Assembly: GCA_039707465.1 (NCBI GenBank)
Contig: CM077651.1
Span: 21,015,019-21,079,018 of the forward strand
From: Rhabdophis nuchalis
Lineage: Eukaryota > Chordata > Lepidosauria > Squamata > Natricidae
Direction: 5' to 3'
Length of the DNA stretch: 64,000 nucleotides
This document shows, one piece after another, positions 45,770 through 56,540 of this stretch; the stretch's first letter is position 1; every line of letters begins with the position of its first letter. A program made the translations under genes and the position numbers. The notes under the pieces were generated by a model, which saw only the letters and a list, made by a program, of their open reading frames with translations, ran no database searches and was not told the DNA's origin.

Positions 45770-45961
45770 GGCATTATAGGCATTATACATAACAGTGTAC
45801 TGCAACTGCCAAAAAAATGCTAATGGAGTCTTAGGTTGCATCAACAGAGGGATAGTTTCAAGATCCTGTGAAATGATACTGACACTGGTCTGTGAGCCCA
45901 TACTTTGAATGCTGTGTTCAGTTCTGGTTAATATAAAAAATATGTTGAGACATATTGAAGC
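45770..45961 (+). mobile_element. CR1 coding fragment
   Basis: The plus strand has the CR1 pattern around the [16 protein letters not shown] block (here AATGCTGTGTTCAGTTCTGG and AAATATGTTGAGACATAT). It is degraded. Confidence 0.6.
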
Positions 45962-46122
45962 CTCTGGAGCAGGGGTCTCCAACCTTTGCAACTTTAAGTC
46001 TGAAGGACTTCAGCTCCCAGAATTCTCCAGCCAGCAAAGCAAAGCAAAGCTGGCTGGAGAAGTCTGGGAGCTGAAGTCCTTCAGACTTAAAGTTGCAAAG
46101 GTTAGAGACCACTGCTCTGGAG
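45962..46122. mobile_element. Foldback hAT MITE, perfect TSD
   Basis: The element is 45970-46114 (145 bp), a hairpin with arms running from CAGGGGTCTCCAACCTTTGC to the CCAGCCAGC core. CTCTGGAG flanks it at 45962-45969 and 46115-46122. The loop has an extra AAAGC repeat. Confidence 0.92.
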
Positions 46123-46459
46123 GACTAAAAACAACCCTGCTCGTAGGGCCATTTTTAGTCCTCCAGAGGCTTCAGGAAAGCCTCCTGAAGGTCCCTGAAG
46201 GCTCCGGAGTCACTTCTGGTTTGCTCGTAGCATCGTTTTTAGTCCTCCGGAGCCTTCAGGTAAGCTCCTGAAGCCTCCGGAGGGCCTCCAGGGGCAGGCG
46301 GGGGGCTGTTTTCACCATCCCCAGGTTCCTGTAAAGCCTGGGGAGGGCGAAAAATGGCTTGCGTGCTGGCCAACTGACAGGGCAATGCCTCGTGTGCCCT
46401 GCCAAATGGCTTCACGTGCTACCTGTGGCACGCGTGCCATAGGTTCGCCATCACTGTCC
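46123..46459. mobile_element. hAT MITE (CAGTGATGGCGAACC family), left end missing
   Basis: The right end ATAGGTTCGCCATCACTG is intact and precedes TCCTATAC in CR1. The left end was not found. The interior has repeated GGAGGACTAAAAAC/GTCCTCC motifs in both orientations. Confidence 0.65.
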
Positions 46460-46650
46460 TATACCATTTCAGACAAATGGTTATCCAACATCTTCTCAAA
46501 AACTTCCAGTGGAGCATTCACAACTTCTAGAGACAAGCTGTTCCACTGATTAATTGTTCTGTCAGGAAATTTATCCTCAGTTCTAAGTTGCTTCTCTCCT
46601 TGATTAGTTTCCACCTATTTCTTTTTGCCTATGCACTACTTTTAGTTCCA
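46460..46650 (-). mobile_element. CR1 3' portion, antisense
   Basis: TCCTATACCATTTCAGACAA and TCCACTGATTAATTGTTCTG followed by TTGATTAGTTTCCACCTATT are the reverse complement of the CR1 3' untranslated region. The terminal part is cut off by the MITE at 46459. Confidence 0.75.
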
Positions 46651-47690
46651 TCAAAATTAGTTTACCTTGGATCCTACACAAGGTTGTGAGGACTTTCTGT
46701 ATCTTTGGAGTAGATTAAGCAAGACTAAATTTTCTCAACATGTTAGGAACCAATTTTACTAAGCTGCAAATTTTCATTCCTTTTATTTTGACAATTCTCC
46801 AGAATGTCTCTTTGTAACAAGTGAAATTCAATTTACTTCTTTAGTGAAGTTTAGCCCACAGCACAGAACTGTTTGCATTATTCACTTAAGGAAATCAACA
46901 TTTTTATCTAAAATATCAGTGAAGGGCAGCTCACTCTGTGTTTATATTAAAAACAATCTTCTCAAGTATTGCAAAGCATTCTTTATTTTTGCAAGTTATA
47001 TGCATCTTCTTGATTCTTGTTTTCAAACAACAGTTCATTGAATCAGTGCTCTGATTCCTAATTTGAAACATGGATGTCAAAAATGCATATATGGCTCTTA
47101 TCTGCAGATGGCATCAGTGCACTGTGCATTGTGTAAGTTAGTAATTAATTATGTGTGTACCATTTATTTCTTTTAATAATGCTGCACATTGTATTAAGAA
47201 TACTGCCATGGTATTCGTGGGATCGGTTTTCTGAAATAAAAGAGCAGGTCATCAGAAGAAAGGAAATACTGCTTATATATCATTCCCCTCACCATCTTCC
47301 AAAATAAACCACAGCCTATTCTTTATCAACACTATCAGCAGTTTTCATAACTAACCATCAGCAGCACACAAAGAAAGTATGAAAGAAGTTGAAAACCTAT
47401 TGATCGCTTAGATTTGTTTATCCTGCTTTACTTTTTATGCACTTTGATTTCCTAAAAGCTGAATAATGGCTTGCTGTGATTAGAGGGGAGGGATATTTCA
47501 GGAGAGCAATGTGCTGGAAGATGCTCTGCCGCCTGTTGTGATCATGCAAGTGACGGGAAAGCAGAGTTTCTTAGTAGGAAATGGGCTGCTGATCTGCTTC
47601 TCCATTCTTCAATGTCTTCTTCTACAATGGTATGTTTAAGAATGATGTCATCATATTAAAGTCTCCAGAACAAAGAATTAGCTACAAGTA
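46651..47690. other. AT-rich sequence, no gene recognised
   Basis: No repeat or exon recognised. Confidence 0.5.
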
Positions 47691-47698
47691 GTCCTCAG

Positions 47699-48288
47699 CT
47701 TATAATCATACATTTAGTGCAGTGGTGGGATTCAAAATATTTTACTACCGGCTATGTGAGTGTGGCTTGGTGGGCATGGCATGGCTCTGTGGGCGTGGCA
47801 GGGGAAGGATACTGCAAAATCCCCATTGCCTCCCGATCAGCTGGGACTCAGGAGGCAGAGAATAGATGGGGGCGGGGCCAGTCACAGGTGGTATTTACTG
47901 GTTCTCCAAACTACTCAAAATTTCCGCTACCGGTTCTCCAGAACTGGTTAGAACCTGCTGAATACGACCCCTGATTTAGTGACTGCACAAAGTTTAAAAA
48001 GTACTGGAAAAAAAGTGATATTCATATTTATGACTGTTGCAGTATACCTATAGTCAGGTGATCAACATTTGGACTCTTGGCAACTGGCATGTATTTATGA
48101 CGGTTGCAGTGTCCCAGGGTTATGAGATCATCTTTTATGACCTCCTGACAGATTCATATGACAACTGTGATACTAACTTAACAATTGCAGTTTATTCACT
48201 TCACAACTGCATCAAGGAAGGTTGTGAAATGAAGTGATTCTCATTTAGCAAGTATCCTGCTTAGTAATGTGGACGTAAGTCAAGGACC
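47699..48288. mobile_element. TA-flanked palindromic-end element with nested hAT MITE
   Basis: The outer element begins after TA (47699-47700) with GTCCTCAGCTTATAATCATA and ends near 48288 with GACGTAAGTCAAGGAC. The body shares GGCAACTG..TGTATTTATGA, GGTTGCAGTGTCCC and ACTAACTTAACAA with the copy at 55710-56082. It is interrupted by the F2 MITE at 47720-47973. Confidence 0.75.
47712..47981. mobile_element. hAT MITE (F2), perfect TSD, nested
   Basis: The element is 47720-47973 (254 bp). ATTTAGTG flanks it exactly on both sides; ATTTAGTG is also the expected continuation of the host element (ACATTTAGTGACTG). It is closely similar to 43549-43798. Confidence 0.92.
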
Positions 48289-48769
48289 ACCTCCTTGTAC
48301 ACTTGTTTCCTCGACAATTTCAAATTAAATCAGTTGTCCATTTAACGTGGTCTGCTACAGCTTTGTGGTCCATCAAACATACATTAGCAAATGCTTTGAC
48401 CCACAGCACAAACCGCCATTCCAATTTTGAATATGGAATACTGAACGTAAGCTTTGCAAGTATTTAAAATGTATGCATAATTGCATTTTAGTGCTTCATT
48501 TGCAAAAATGCTCAGAATTAAGACAATGGCAAACCAAGGGCTTATAGTGCATGCTCCCTGAGATTAAACAAGATGGAAAGAACAAACCTCAATGGTTTGA
48601 CTTATAGTATATTGGTATTTGGTGAAAGGCCACTCAACATGGGCTGGGTATTTTGTTAAAACCAAAGCAATTTCCTTTGATTATCAACCATATTGTTTTC
48701 TGAGTGTGGTCTCTGCCCAGAATGCTTGACAACCTAGGGTTAACATTTTAGCCCAGCGTTGTCCAAAAT
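48289..48769. other. No gene recognised
   Basis: AT-rich sequence. Confidence 0.45.
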
Positions 48770-48880
48770 AAAGTATCTTTTTGAACAGCCATTTGTCTGG
48801 AATAGTATAGGGTGTCCTACTTGGGCAGGGGGTTGGACTAGAAGACCTCCAAGTTCCCTTCCAACTCTGTTATTCTGTAT
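48770..48880 (+). mobile_element. CR1 3' terminal fragment
   Basis: GGGTTGGACTAGAAGACCTC and AGTTCCCTTCCAACTCTGTT followed by ATTCTGTATTTT. Confidence 0.8.
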
Positions 48881-50212
48881 TTTGTACTCACGGCAGATTT
48901 TGATCCAAAGAATTTCCTCCCATCTCTTTATCTTGGATATTTCTTCCCCTTAGTTTGTTTCATCACTGTCTCGTGTAAAATTATTAAACAACTACCTCTG
49001 TGAAAATTACATTAATTGTAGAGCTCATATTAATCATTTAGAATAAAGTTGCTGTTCAGGGCAACTACTGTCAACTCTCACATATTGTTCCTATGATTTA
49101 CTTATCTAGTTAGCTAGCTAATCTCTTTCCCATAAATCAATATTAATTCCTTTGCCTCCTAAATGTCTAGTGATGCTATTTTATCATTTGATTTTGTGCC
49201 ATTAGTCCTTTATGGTTGCTTCTGTTTGACTTAAAATCCCACTTCTCAATGTAATTCAACTACATCCTACCAGCTTCACTTCACTGAGTAGGGAAAACAA
49301 TGTATACTTTTTCCTATATTTTGCAGTCTACTGATGATAAAGGATATTGATGGAGCGATCTAATCAATAGAGCTAATGTGAAGATTAAAGCCCAAATAAA
49401 TGAACACGGGATTTCACCCTTAGGGTAATAATTATTCAGAATTGTTCAATACAAGGGTATATCATTTTGTCATCGATGCATTGATCCTTATGGCTCCGAA
49501 CCATTTAGCATGAAGGAACTTCTTGGATGAGAAGGGTAAAGTCTTGAAAGTAAAACCAGAAAGTCTAGTTGGCTCTTGAAAAAAAGCACCTTTGGGATAT
49601 CTGCACATGAGTGCTAAACTATCAGTTGTCTCTTCTTGAGAAGAATAGTTGATCAGTGGAAAAACTTTCCATATATTTATTTTTTTAGCTGGGTTTTAAA
49701 AATAGAAATATTTCATAGACTTAAGACATCTGAATTACTAAACTTAATCTGGCCGTTCCCATACCTGACAGTGAAGAAGAATGACTATATTCTAGCAAGG
49801 GCACTTGAAAGAGCAAATTAATTCCTAAGGGTGGCCCTTTGCTGATTGAATTAATGTGTGGTACACTCTTCCATAGCCCCCACTCCTCTTCCATCCAGCC
49901 AATGTTTGTGAACTCAAGTGCCATACTGCTCACTGTTGAGGAGCAGAAATGTTCAGTGCAATTCCCAATGGCCGATACAGAACACAAGTTAAGCCGTATA
50001 AATTTGTAGCAAGCATATGTTGGCATCAGGGTTCCAAAAACAAACATCCTAGGCATCTGCCTAGTGACATATTGGCAGAAGGTAGTTGAATGTAAGTAAT
50101 GCCCTCTTGAGAATTCATAACAGCATTAAACAATAGGATGCCAACGACACTCTGTTCTAAATTGGTCATTTGCTCCAGCAACCTGATGTCCATTTATATT
50201 TTTAATCAATAC
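48881..50212. other. AT-rich sequence with a retroelement-end fragment
   Basis: At about 49500-49610, AAGGAACTTCTTGGATGAGA and GAAAGTCTAGTTGGCTCTTG match the unnamed retroelement end of 22990-23101. The rest shows nothing recognisable. Confidence 0.45.
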
Positions 50213-50691
50213 CCAATAATCAGGGATGGGTTCCTGCCAGTTCTAACCTCTTCTTTAGAAGAGGTTCCACAAATCTACAGTGTCATTTAGAACCGGTTCC
50301 AGCTCCCTCTCCCTGCCCGTCCACATATCATCAAGATGAAGAGCGAGAGGAGGAATTCTGGGAGTTGAAGTCCATAAGTCTTAAAGCTGTCAAGTTTGAA
50401 CACCTCTGGAGGTTTTTTTCTAAAGGGTTAGGGGTGCAAGGGTCTTGTAACTTGACAGCTTTAAGACTTGTGTGCTTCAAATGCGAGAGTTTCTGAGCCA
50501 ACATTTTGGTTGTTAAGCAAGGCATTGTTAAGTGAGCTTCACCACATTTTACAAGTTGGCCATGCCCACCCAGTCACACGATTTCCAAGCCACTCCCACT
50601 CAGTCACATGGCTGGCAAGCCACTCCCACAAAGCAGGCCACACCTACAGAAGAGGTTCTAAAAATTTTTGAAACCCACCACTGCCAATAAT
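50213..50691. mobile_element. hAT MITE (F2-like), perfect TSD, with foldback pieces inside
   Basis: The element is 50221-50683, from CAGGGATGGGTTCCTGCCAG to TTGAAACCCACCACTG. CCAATAAT flanks it exactly at 50213-50220 and 50684-50691. Inside, 50353-50410 is a right-half foldback arm (GGAATTCTGGGAGTTGAAGT) and about 50444-50500 a left-half arm, so a second element inserted and was rearranged. Confidence 0.85.
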
Positions 50692-50692
50692 C

Positions 50693-51131
50693 CACTAGAA
50701 CCATGATGGTGAAACTATGTCACATGACCCACAGGTGGCACGCAGAGGCCTCTCTGCCGGCCTGCAAGCTGTCACCCCAGCTCAGCTCTACCGCGCATGT
50801 GCACGCAGATCCCAACGTCCAGCTGATTTTCAGGTTGCATGTGTATACATGGGGGGCAGGGGTCATGCATGCATGCGTGGGGGATGGGGGAATGCATGGG
50901 GGTGCACATCCCTGCAGCCCGCTTTTGCTCCCAAGAGGCTGCAGGGAGGCCTACTAGGCCCAAAACAGGGCACAGAGGGGTTGCATGCACACATGCGTGG
51001 GTCGCACATGTATGTGTGGGGTGTGTCTTGTGCGCATGCACAGGAGGGAAAGGCACAGGACGTGTCACACACACATTGCATTAAGCTTTCGGCATGCGAC
51101 AACAAAAAGGTTAGCCATCACTGCACTAGAA
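50693..51131. mobile_element. hAT MITE (CAGTGATGGCGAACC family), perfect TSD
   Basis: The element is 50701-51123, from CCATGATGGTGAAACTATG to TAGCCATCACTG. CACTAGAA flanks it exactly. Its left TSD starts one base after the right TSD of the neighbouring element. Confidence 0.9.
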
Positions 51132-51953
51132 TTTCGAAGCAAGTTATGAAGTTTCCTTGTGTTTGCCATTTCAATCAGTCACACAACAAATGAGCAATAA
51201 AGATAGTAAACTTTGAATAAAGTGGTTGGGCCCCTTTGAAGATGCTCTTCTGTCCAGTAGCAAACTGTTAATTTGAACACAACTTTCTCTTCCTTTCTTC
51301 TTTCATGTCACATCACTGTGATTGTTGTTCTTGTTTCTTGTACATTGAAGTCATGGCCAGATAATTGGAAGTATGTGGAAAAAGCACTTTAATATAAAGT
51401 AACTCCTGCTGTTAGATTTTAACTTATTAGTTTTGCTGCCTTGAATGGAAAATATTGATCCAGCTGGTCATTCCAGATATTAAGTTATACTTTGGATGTA
51501 GGAGTTCCTTGGCTGTAATTTCTCAAATTATAGTCCGTGTGGCCTGAATTATTCTTTTTGCACATACAAAGTAACCTCTGGGCAAATAAGCGTATCTATG
51601 ATTTTTTACCAGCTTGATAAGAAATATATCAATAAATTAACAATTAAACAAGCTACTTTGATGAAAATGAACCAGAGTACAGTAAGAGTTTGCATGTTAT
51701 TATTTCATCTGGCAACAATTCTCAGTTGCACATAAATCATACATGATATAAATTGAACACAGTAAAGGTCAGGGAAAACACTTCAGTGTTGCTTCTTGTA
51801 AATGACATTAACATTCACTTTAAATGGGATCATTTCAAAGAGGCCTTCAAAGAAGCCTGGTCATAAAAAAAGTGACTGATAGACGGTCTGCTTAATGAAT
51901 CATCATGTTCATAAAATTGAACTAATAAATAAGATGATAAATGCTTAGATAAA
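51132..51953. other. AT-rich sequence, no gene recognised
   Basis: No repeat or exon recognised. Confidence 0.5.
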
Positions 51954-52523
51954 TGTTCTGACCTAGGCTTTCCCAACAGCACGAAGCTGAGTCTCCGTCC
52001 CAATAAACCCCTTTTATTTAATTTACAGTGAATTCCTCTCCAGCAAAGTCTTTCCTTTCCCACAGTCTTTCAAGATAGTTCACAATTACCGATCTTTATC
52101 AGGCTTGGAGAGTGGCCAGGCCGATATTTTTCAGACACCGTAATACTTGGCAAGAATGCAGGAATGAACTAATTGTCTCCTGCAAACTCCACTCCCCTTT
52201 TTCTCCTCTTTTATTCCCTATGGGAAGGGGCATTCTCCGTCCACCTGTGGCTTTACTCCCAAGTCGACCCTTGTTCCTTAGCTGTTCCCCTTGTCTGGCA
52301 ACACTATACATGCACACACTGGGGACAGGCTCCAGCTGTTCGTCTGCCTCACTGATATCTGACTCTGAAGGCAGCTGATAGCTTGCATTACCCCCCATCT
52401 GCCTTTGACACAGAGCCTTCATCAGATCCTTCGCCAGACTGCAGGACTGGCCCATGTTCCTCCCCAACCTCCTCTGTGTCCGAATCTGCTGCCAGCTCTA
52501 CTGGCCACTGGTGGGCTACAACA
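51954..52523 (-). mobile_element. Probable solo LTR or LTR-like retroposon
   Basis: The stretch runs from TGTTCTGACCTAGGC to GGGCTACAACA, with TGTT/AACA ends as in LTRs. The minus strand carries AATAAAAGGGGTTTATTGGG near its 3' end (52005-52025), a polyadenylation-type signal. The interior is of moderate G+C and unlike its surroundings. No matching target duplication was found and no internal region accompanies it. Confidence 0.45.
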
Positions 52524-52734
52524 CTATGATAGCAATTCTTCTGATTGGAAGTAAGTGCAGATCCCATGAAGATCCATCAGTTATTTGCAATTAAAACCAC
52601 TGGAGATTTAAAGAATTTAGAAATATACATTTCCATATTGAATACTTTTCGCTGCTCCCAATATATTTTTCTTTCTTAGCTCATTTATGCTTCATTAATT
52701 TAAATCAAACGACACATACACGAGAACCAGTTTG
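52524..52734. other. No gene recognised
   Basis: Short AT-rich stretch. Confidence 0.4.
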
Positions 52735-52930
52735 ATGAAGTAGGTAGTCAGCAGACTAGAAATTGAGAGACCATGAGCTGTAGCCACACCAGTGGCACAA
52801 AGCCAGCTGGGTGACTTTGACCCAGCCACTCTCTCTCAGCCTCAGGAAGAAGGCAATGGCAAACTATTTCTTGTAAACCTTGCTAAGAAAACGACAAGGA
52901 CCTGTCCAGGCAGTCAGCAGGAATCAACAC
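52735..52930 (+). mobile_element. tRNA-derived SINE-like element
   Basis: Contains GCTGGGTGACTTTGACCCAG and TCAGCCTCAGGAAGAAGGCA followed by AATGGCAAACTATTTCTTGT, a layout typical of tRNA-derived SINEs. The A/B boxes are decayed. Confidence 0.55.
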
Positions 52931-52934
52931 TAAC

Positions 52935-53210
52935 TTGAAAGCCAGTGGTGGGTTCCTACCGGTTGCAACTGGTAGTTGTGTTGCAATCTGGGTCGCTGGA
53001 ACTGGCACTGACCCAGGCCTGACATGCCCCCGGACCAGTTCCCAGGTTGACACTGTTGATGCCGCCATCTTGTTTTTCAGTTCTGCGCATGCGCAGAACA
53101 ATTTTAATTGCACTGTGCATGCATGTGCAGCTCGTATCAAGCATGGGTGCAAAACACACACACAAGCAAACCAGCAGTAGTGCCAGCTGGAACCCACCCC
53201 TGTTCAAGGC
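52935..53210. mobile_element. hAT MITE (F2-like)
   Basis: The element is 52943-53202, from CAGTGGTGGGTTCCTACCGG to TGGAACCCACCCCTG. Flanks TTGAAAGC and TTCAAGGC match at 6 of 8. Confidence 0.8.
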
Positions 53211-54056
53211 ACACAACAAAGCTCTACATATATTTAAAATACATTGACATCAGTGGATAGAAGCAGAACTACATTTGAATTTGATTACCTTTTTTTTGGT
53301 TGCTATTTTTGGTAAAGATAAATACAATCAACATCTTTCAGGACAACCAACCAGAATCAAACTATGTTTGGTTTATAACCAGGTTTGTTCTTAAATGGGA
53401 AATCATCAGAAAATCTCAGGGTTATAGGCTAGACTGGGTATTAAAAACAAATTGGAAGACAATGACAACACATTTGAAAACAACATGGTTATGTCCATAT
53501 AGTCACAGGAATCAACATAGTCATGTTATTGTTTTTGCCCTTGTTGAATTAAAAGGTGTTAAAATGGTCAAGTTGGGCTAATTCATGTCAAAAATTTGAA
53601 ATCCTTGTCTATATAACAATTATATTGGGGTGCAATTGTTTTGATCTTGAAGTCATACAAGCTGTCAAGAAAGATATTTATTTATTTATTAGTTTTATAT
53701 ACTGCCCTCTCCCCCGAACATGGGTCTGGAAGCAGCACTCATGTATGAATTCATTCTTGTCACTCATTCATTTTCTCTCCCCTCACAGCACCCCCTAAGT
53801 TATATCTGTCAACACTTTCTATAACGTCTCAATGTAGCAGAGACAGCTCCATAAAACGTGCCATCCATAGACACACTGTCCTCCCAGATAATGAGGTTAT
53901 TGAGGTCTGTGCAATGCCCTATTCCTTAGCATTCCTTCTCTTCCGGGAAAGGTAACAATAGCACCCTATTGTGCTCTTCACTGACCTTCCTCCAAAGCAA
54001 TCAGTTGTACATTTCATTCATCAGCTGAATTAAGTGGGTGTTATTCATTTTAAAAT
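53211..54056. other. No gene recognised
   Basis: At about 53680-53745, TTATTTATTAGTTTTATATACTG-type sequence may be a LINE 3' tail fragment. Nothing else was recognised. Confidence 0.4.
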
Positions 54057-54655
54057 TACCGTATTTTTCGGAGTCTAAGACACACTCCCGCCCACTAAAA
54101 GAGGGTGAAAATTTGGATGTGTCTTATACAGCGAATGTAGCCAAAAACCCGAGGCACGGAGGAGGCGATGGTCTGCGGCAATCCCTGCAGCCTGGAACAG
54201 CTGGTTGGGGCTATTCCAGGAAGCCAGATGAATACCATGGATACGGGTAAGCAGAGGCAATTTTTTTTTCTTATTTTCCTCCCCAAAAACTAATGTGCGT
54301 TTTATACAGTGGTGGGTTCTGGATCCTGTTCCAACTGGAATGGTTGGAACGGGTCCGGCGGCATTCACATGGACATGCGTAGCGTGTGTGCACATGTACC
54401 CCGAGCGTGCATGCGTCTTACTGTCCAGCGATGCCTCTGCAAGCCTCTGTGACGCTCCAGCTACTCAACGGAGCGTCATGCAGGCGCTGTACGTGCTATA
54501 TGTGTGCGCAGAAGCGGCAAAGACTTTAAAGACAAGTAAGGAGAGCGGGCAGGTGGGTGGGCCCTCCGGAGCACTGTACCAGAATGGTACCCAGTGCTCC
54601 GGGCAGGCTCCGGTACATAGCCCACCACTGGTCTTATACTCTGAAAAATATGGTA
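54057..54655. mobile_element. TA-flanked MITE (TACCGTATTTTTCGGAG) with nested hAT MITE
   Basis: The ends TACCGTATTTTTCGGAGTCT and TACCATATTTTTCAGAGTAT (other strand) are inverted repeats. TA stands at both outer edges. The TCTAAGAC/GTCTTATA motifs continue inward. It is split by the element at 54307-54630. Confidence 0.75.
54299..54638. mobile_element. hAT MITE (F2-like), nested
   Basis: The element is 54307-54630, from CAGTGGTGGGTTCTGG to TAGCCCACCACTG. Flanks GTTTTATA and GTCTTATA differ at one position. It is younger than the enclosing TA-flanked element. Confidence 0.85.
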
Positions 54656-54888
54656 AGTCTTGTAAATAATTCTTTTCTTGGCTCTGTATTTTTGCTGTAA
54701 CATTGTTTACTTCTGATTTCTCAAACACTACACTCAATGAAACCAATGTTTTGGGTTTTTTTTAAAAGATGTGTGTTTAATATAAGTATTGCTAAGGATT
54801 CCTTTAATTTATAAAACCACAAGCAAGATTATCTGAATAGGCAGAAGACAAGACATGGCATATTCATCTTATTAATGGTGAGTTCCAA

Positions 54889-55035
54889 GATGCTGTGGCC
54901 TAGAGGTGGAGCTCTTGCCTCACAAGCAGGAAGTTGTGAGTTCGATCCTAGGTAGAGGCACATGTAGGGTCTCCTGCTTGGGCAGGGGGTTGGACTCGAT
55001 GACCCGCAAGGTCCCTTCCAACTCTGTTAATCTGT
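54889..55035 (+). mobile_element. tRNA-headed SINE with CR1-like 3' tail
   Basis: The head TGCTGTGGCCTAGAGGTGG (A box) and GAGTTCGATCC (B box, about 54940-54950) is that of the SINEs at 28078 and 40535. After GTAGAGGCA the sequence switches to GGGTTGGACTCGATGACCCG and AAGGTCCCTTCCAACTCTGT, the 3' terminus of CR1. Confidence 0.8.
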
Positions 55036-55163
55036 TTAATGATCTTATTGGGTAGTATTTCTGCACTTTTCACCTGAAATTAAATATAATCCCGTTAATG
55101 AGGCGTAGAATCTCACATACGTATTTTAGAAAACTATACTTTTATTGTGTTGTGGATATGCAG
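55036..55163. other. No gene recognised
   Basis: Short AT-rich stretch between two SINEs. Confidence 0.4.
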
Positions 55164-55366
55164 GAGCTATGGTGGTGTAGTAGTTAAAATGCAGTATTGT
55201 GGGCTACCCACTCCAGTAACCGGCTCAAGATTGACTCAGCCTTTCATCCTTCCAAGGTTGATAAAATGAGGACCCAGATTATTAGAGGCAATATGCTGAC
55301 TCTCTCAACTGCTTAGAGGGGGCTGTGAAGCACTGTGAAGCAGTATAGCAGTCCAAGTGCTATTGG
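55164..55366 (+). mobile_element. Sauria-type SINE
   Basis: GAGCTATGGTGGTGTAGTAG head, a body with AATGAGGACCCAGATTATTA, and the AGGGGGCTGTGAAGCACTGT tail ending AAGTGCTATTGG. The same family as 26125. Confidence 0.85.
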
Positions 55367-55709
55367 TAAGTGCTGCTTTAAATATAGAGCAATCAGATTT
55401 GTGTTGAAATAAGGAATATTTATTGAGCAGCACTTAACCAAGGCTTACTGTGAATTTATGTATCATGATTTGTCACTGTTTTGGTCTTCATTTGCTGCAA
55501 TTGGAGCAATCTTGCAGGTTAGAGGCATAGAACCTATACAAAGCGTTAAACCCATGCACAAGCACACCCTGGCAGAATCTTCCAGTAGTCAGACCTTCAA
55601 ACGTCACACGTAACATCCCACTGTCTCTTTCTGGATTAGATCTCCTCTATCAAATCCAGTCCATTTTTTTCCCATTTCTTCTTAGCCTCCCTGATCTTTG
55701 AACTGCAGG
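55367..55709. other. No gene recognised
   Basis: AT-rich sequence. Confidence 0.4.
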
Positions 55710-56082
55710 TACTCCTTGATCTTCAACGGTTCATTTGGTCATTGTTCAAAGTTACAAAGGACTGAAAAAAGTGACTGATGATCATTTTCCCCACATATGT
55801 CCCTTGTAGCATCCCCATGGTCATGTGATCAAAATTCATAAGCTTGGCAACTGACTTGTATTTATGATGGTTTCAGTGTCCAGGGGTGATTTGATCACCT
55901 TTTGAGCACACTCAATGGAGAAACCAGATTCACTTAAGAACTATGTTACTAACTTAACAACTGCAGTGCTTCACTTAACAACCATGGCAAGAGAGGTCAT
56001 AAAATGGGGAAAATTCACTTGACAAATGTTTCATTTAGCAACAGAAATGTTGGATTCAATTTTGGTCATAAGTCAAGGAGTA
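55710..56082. mobile_element. TA-flanked element (CTCCTTGA/TCAAGGAG ends)
   Basis: The element is 55712-56080 (369 bp). CTCCTTGA at the left and TCAAGGAG at the right are inverted, each next to TA. The body has TTGGCAACTGACTTGTATTT and ACTAACTTAACAACTGCAGT, shared with 47699-48288. The TA flanks suggest Tc1/mariner-type mobility. Confidence 0.75.
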
Positions 56083-56090
56083 TCTATACA

Positions 56091-56540
56091 ACCTCACCTT
56101 GCCAACAAATGTGTGTATTGTCAAGGTTATGATTTTTCCAGTGGCAATGTATGGCTGTGAAAGTTGGGTCATAAGAAAGGCTGAGTGCCAAAGAATTGAG
56201 GTCTTTGAACTATGGTGCTGGAGAAGACTCCTGTTAGTCCCTTGGACTGCAAGGAGATCAACCCTGACTGCTCTTTAGAAGGCCAGACCCTGAAGATGAA
56301 ACTCAAATACTTTGGCCACCTAATGAGAAGGAAGGACTCCCTGGAGAAGAGCCGAATGCTGGGAACAATTGAGGACAAAAGAAGAAAGGGACAACAGAGA
56401 TTGAGGTGGCTGGATGGAGTCACTGAAGCAGTAGGTGTGATCTTAAATGAACTCCGGGGGATGGTAGAGGACAGGAAGGCCTGGAGGAATGTTGCCCATG
56501 GGTCATACACAACCTCACAAGCAACAACAACCACCTGAAC
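56091..56540 (+). mobile_element. BovB (RTE) LINE 3' end
   Basis: The plus strand encodes the C-terminus of the BovB ORF: WCWRRLLLVPW-like sequence near 56212, then INPDCSLEGQTLKMKLKYFG, HLMRRKDSLEKSRMLG, RRKGQQRLRWLDGVTEAVGV and MVEDRKAWRNVAHGSYTTSQ. This pattern is unmistakable for BovB. The frame shifts once near the 5' edge of the fragment. BovB is known to supply the retrotransposition machinery for squamate SINEs and is a well-documented horizontally transferred family. Confidence 0.9.

Noticed and set aside
50717..51193. 158-codon plus-strand frame
   Set aside because: Lies in the GC-rich interior of a TSD-bounded hAT MITE; no protein motif.
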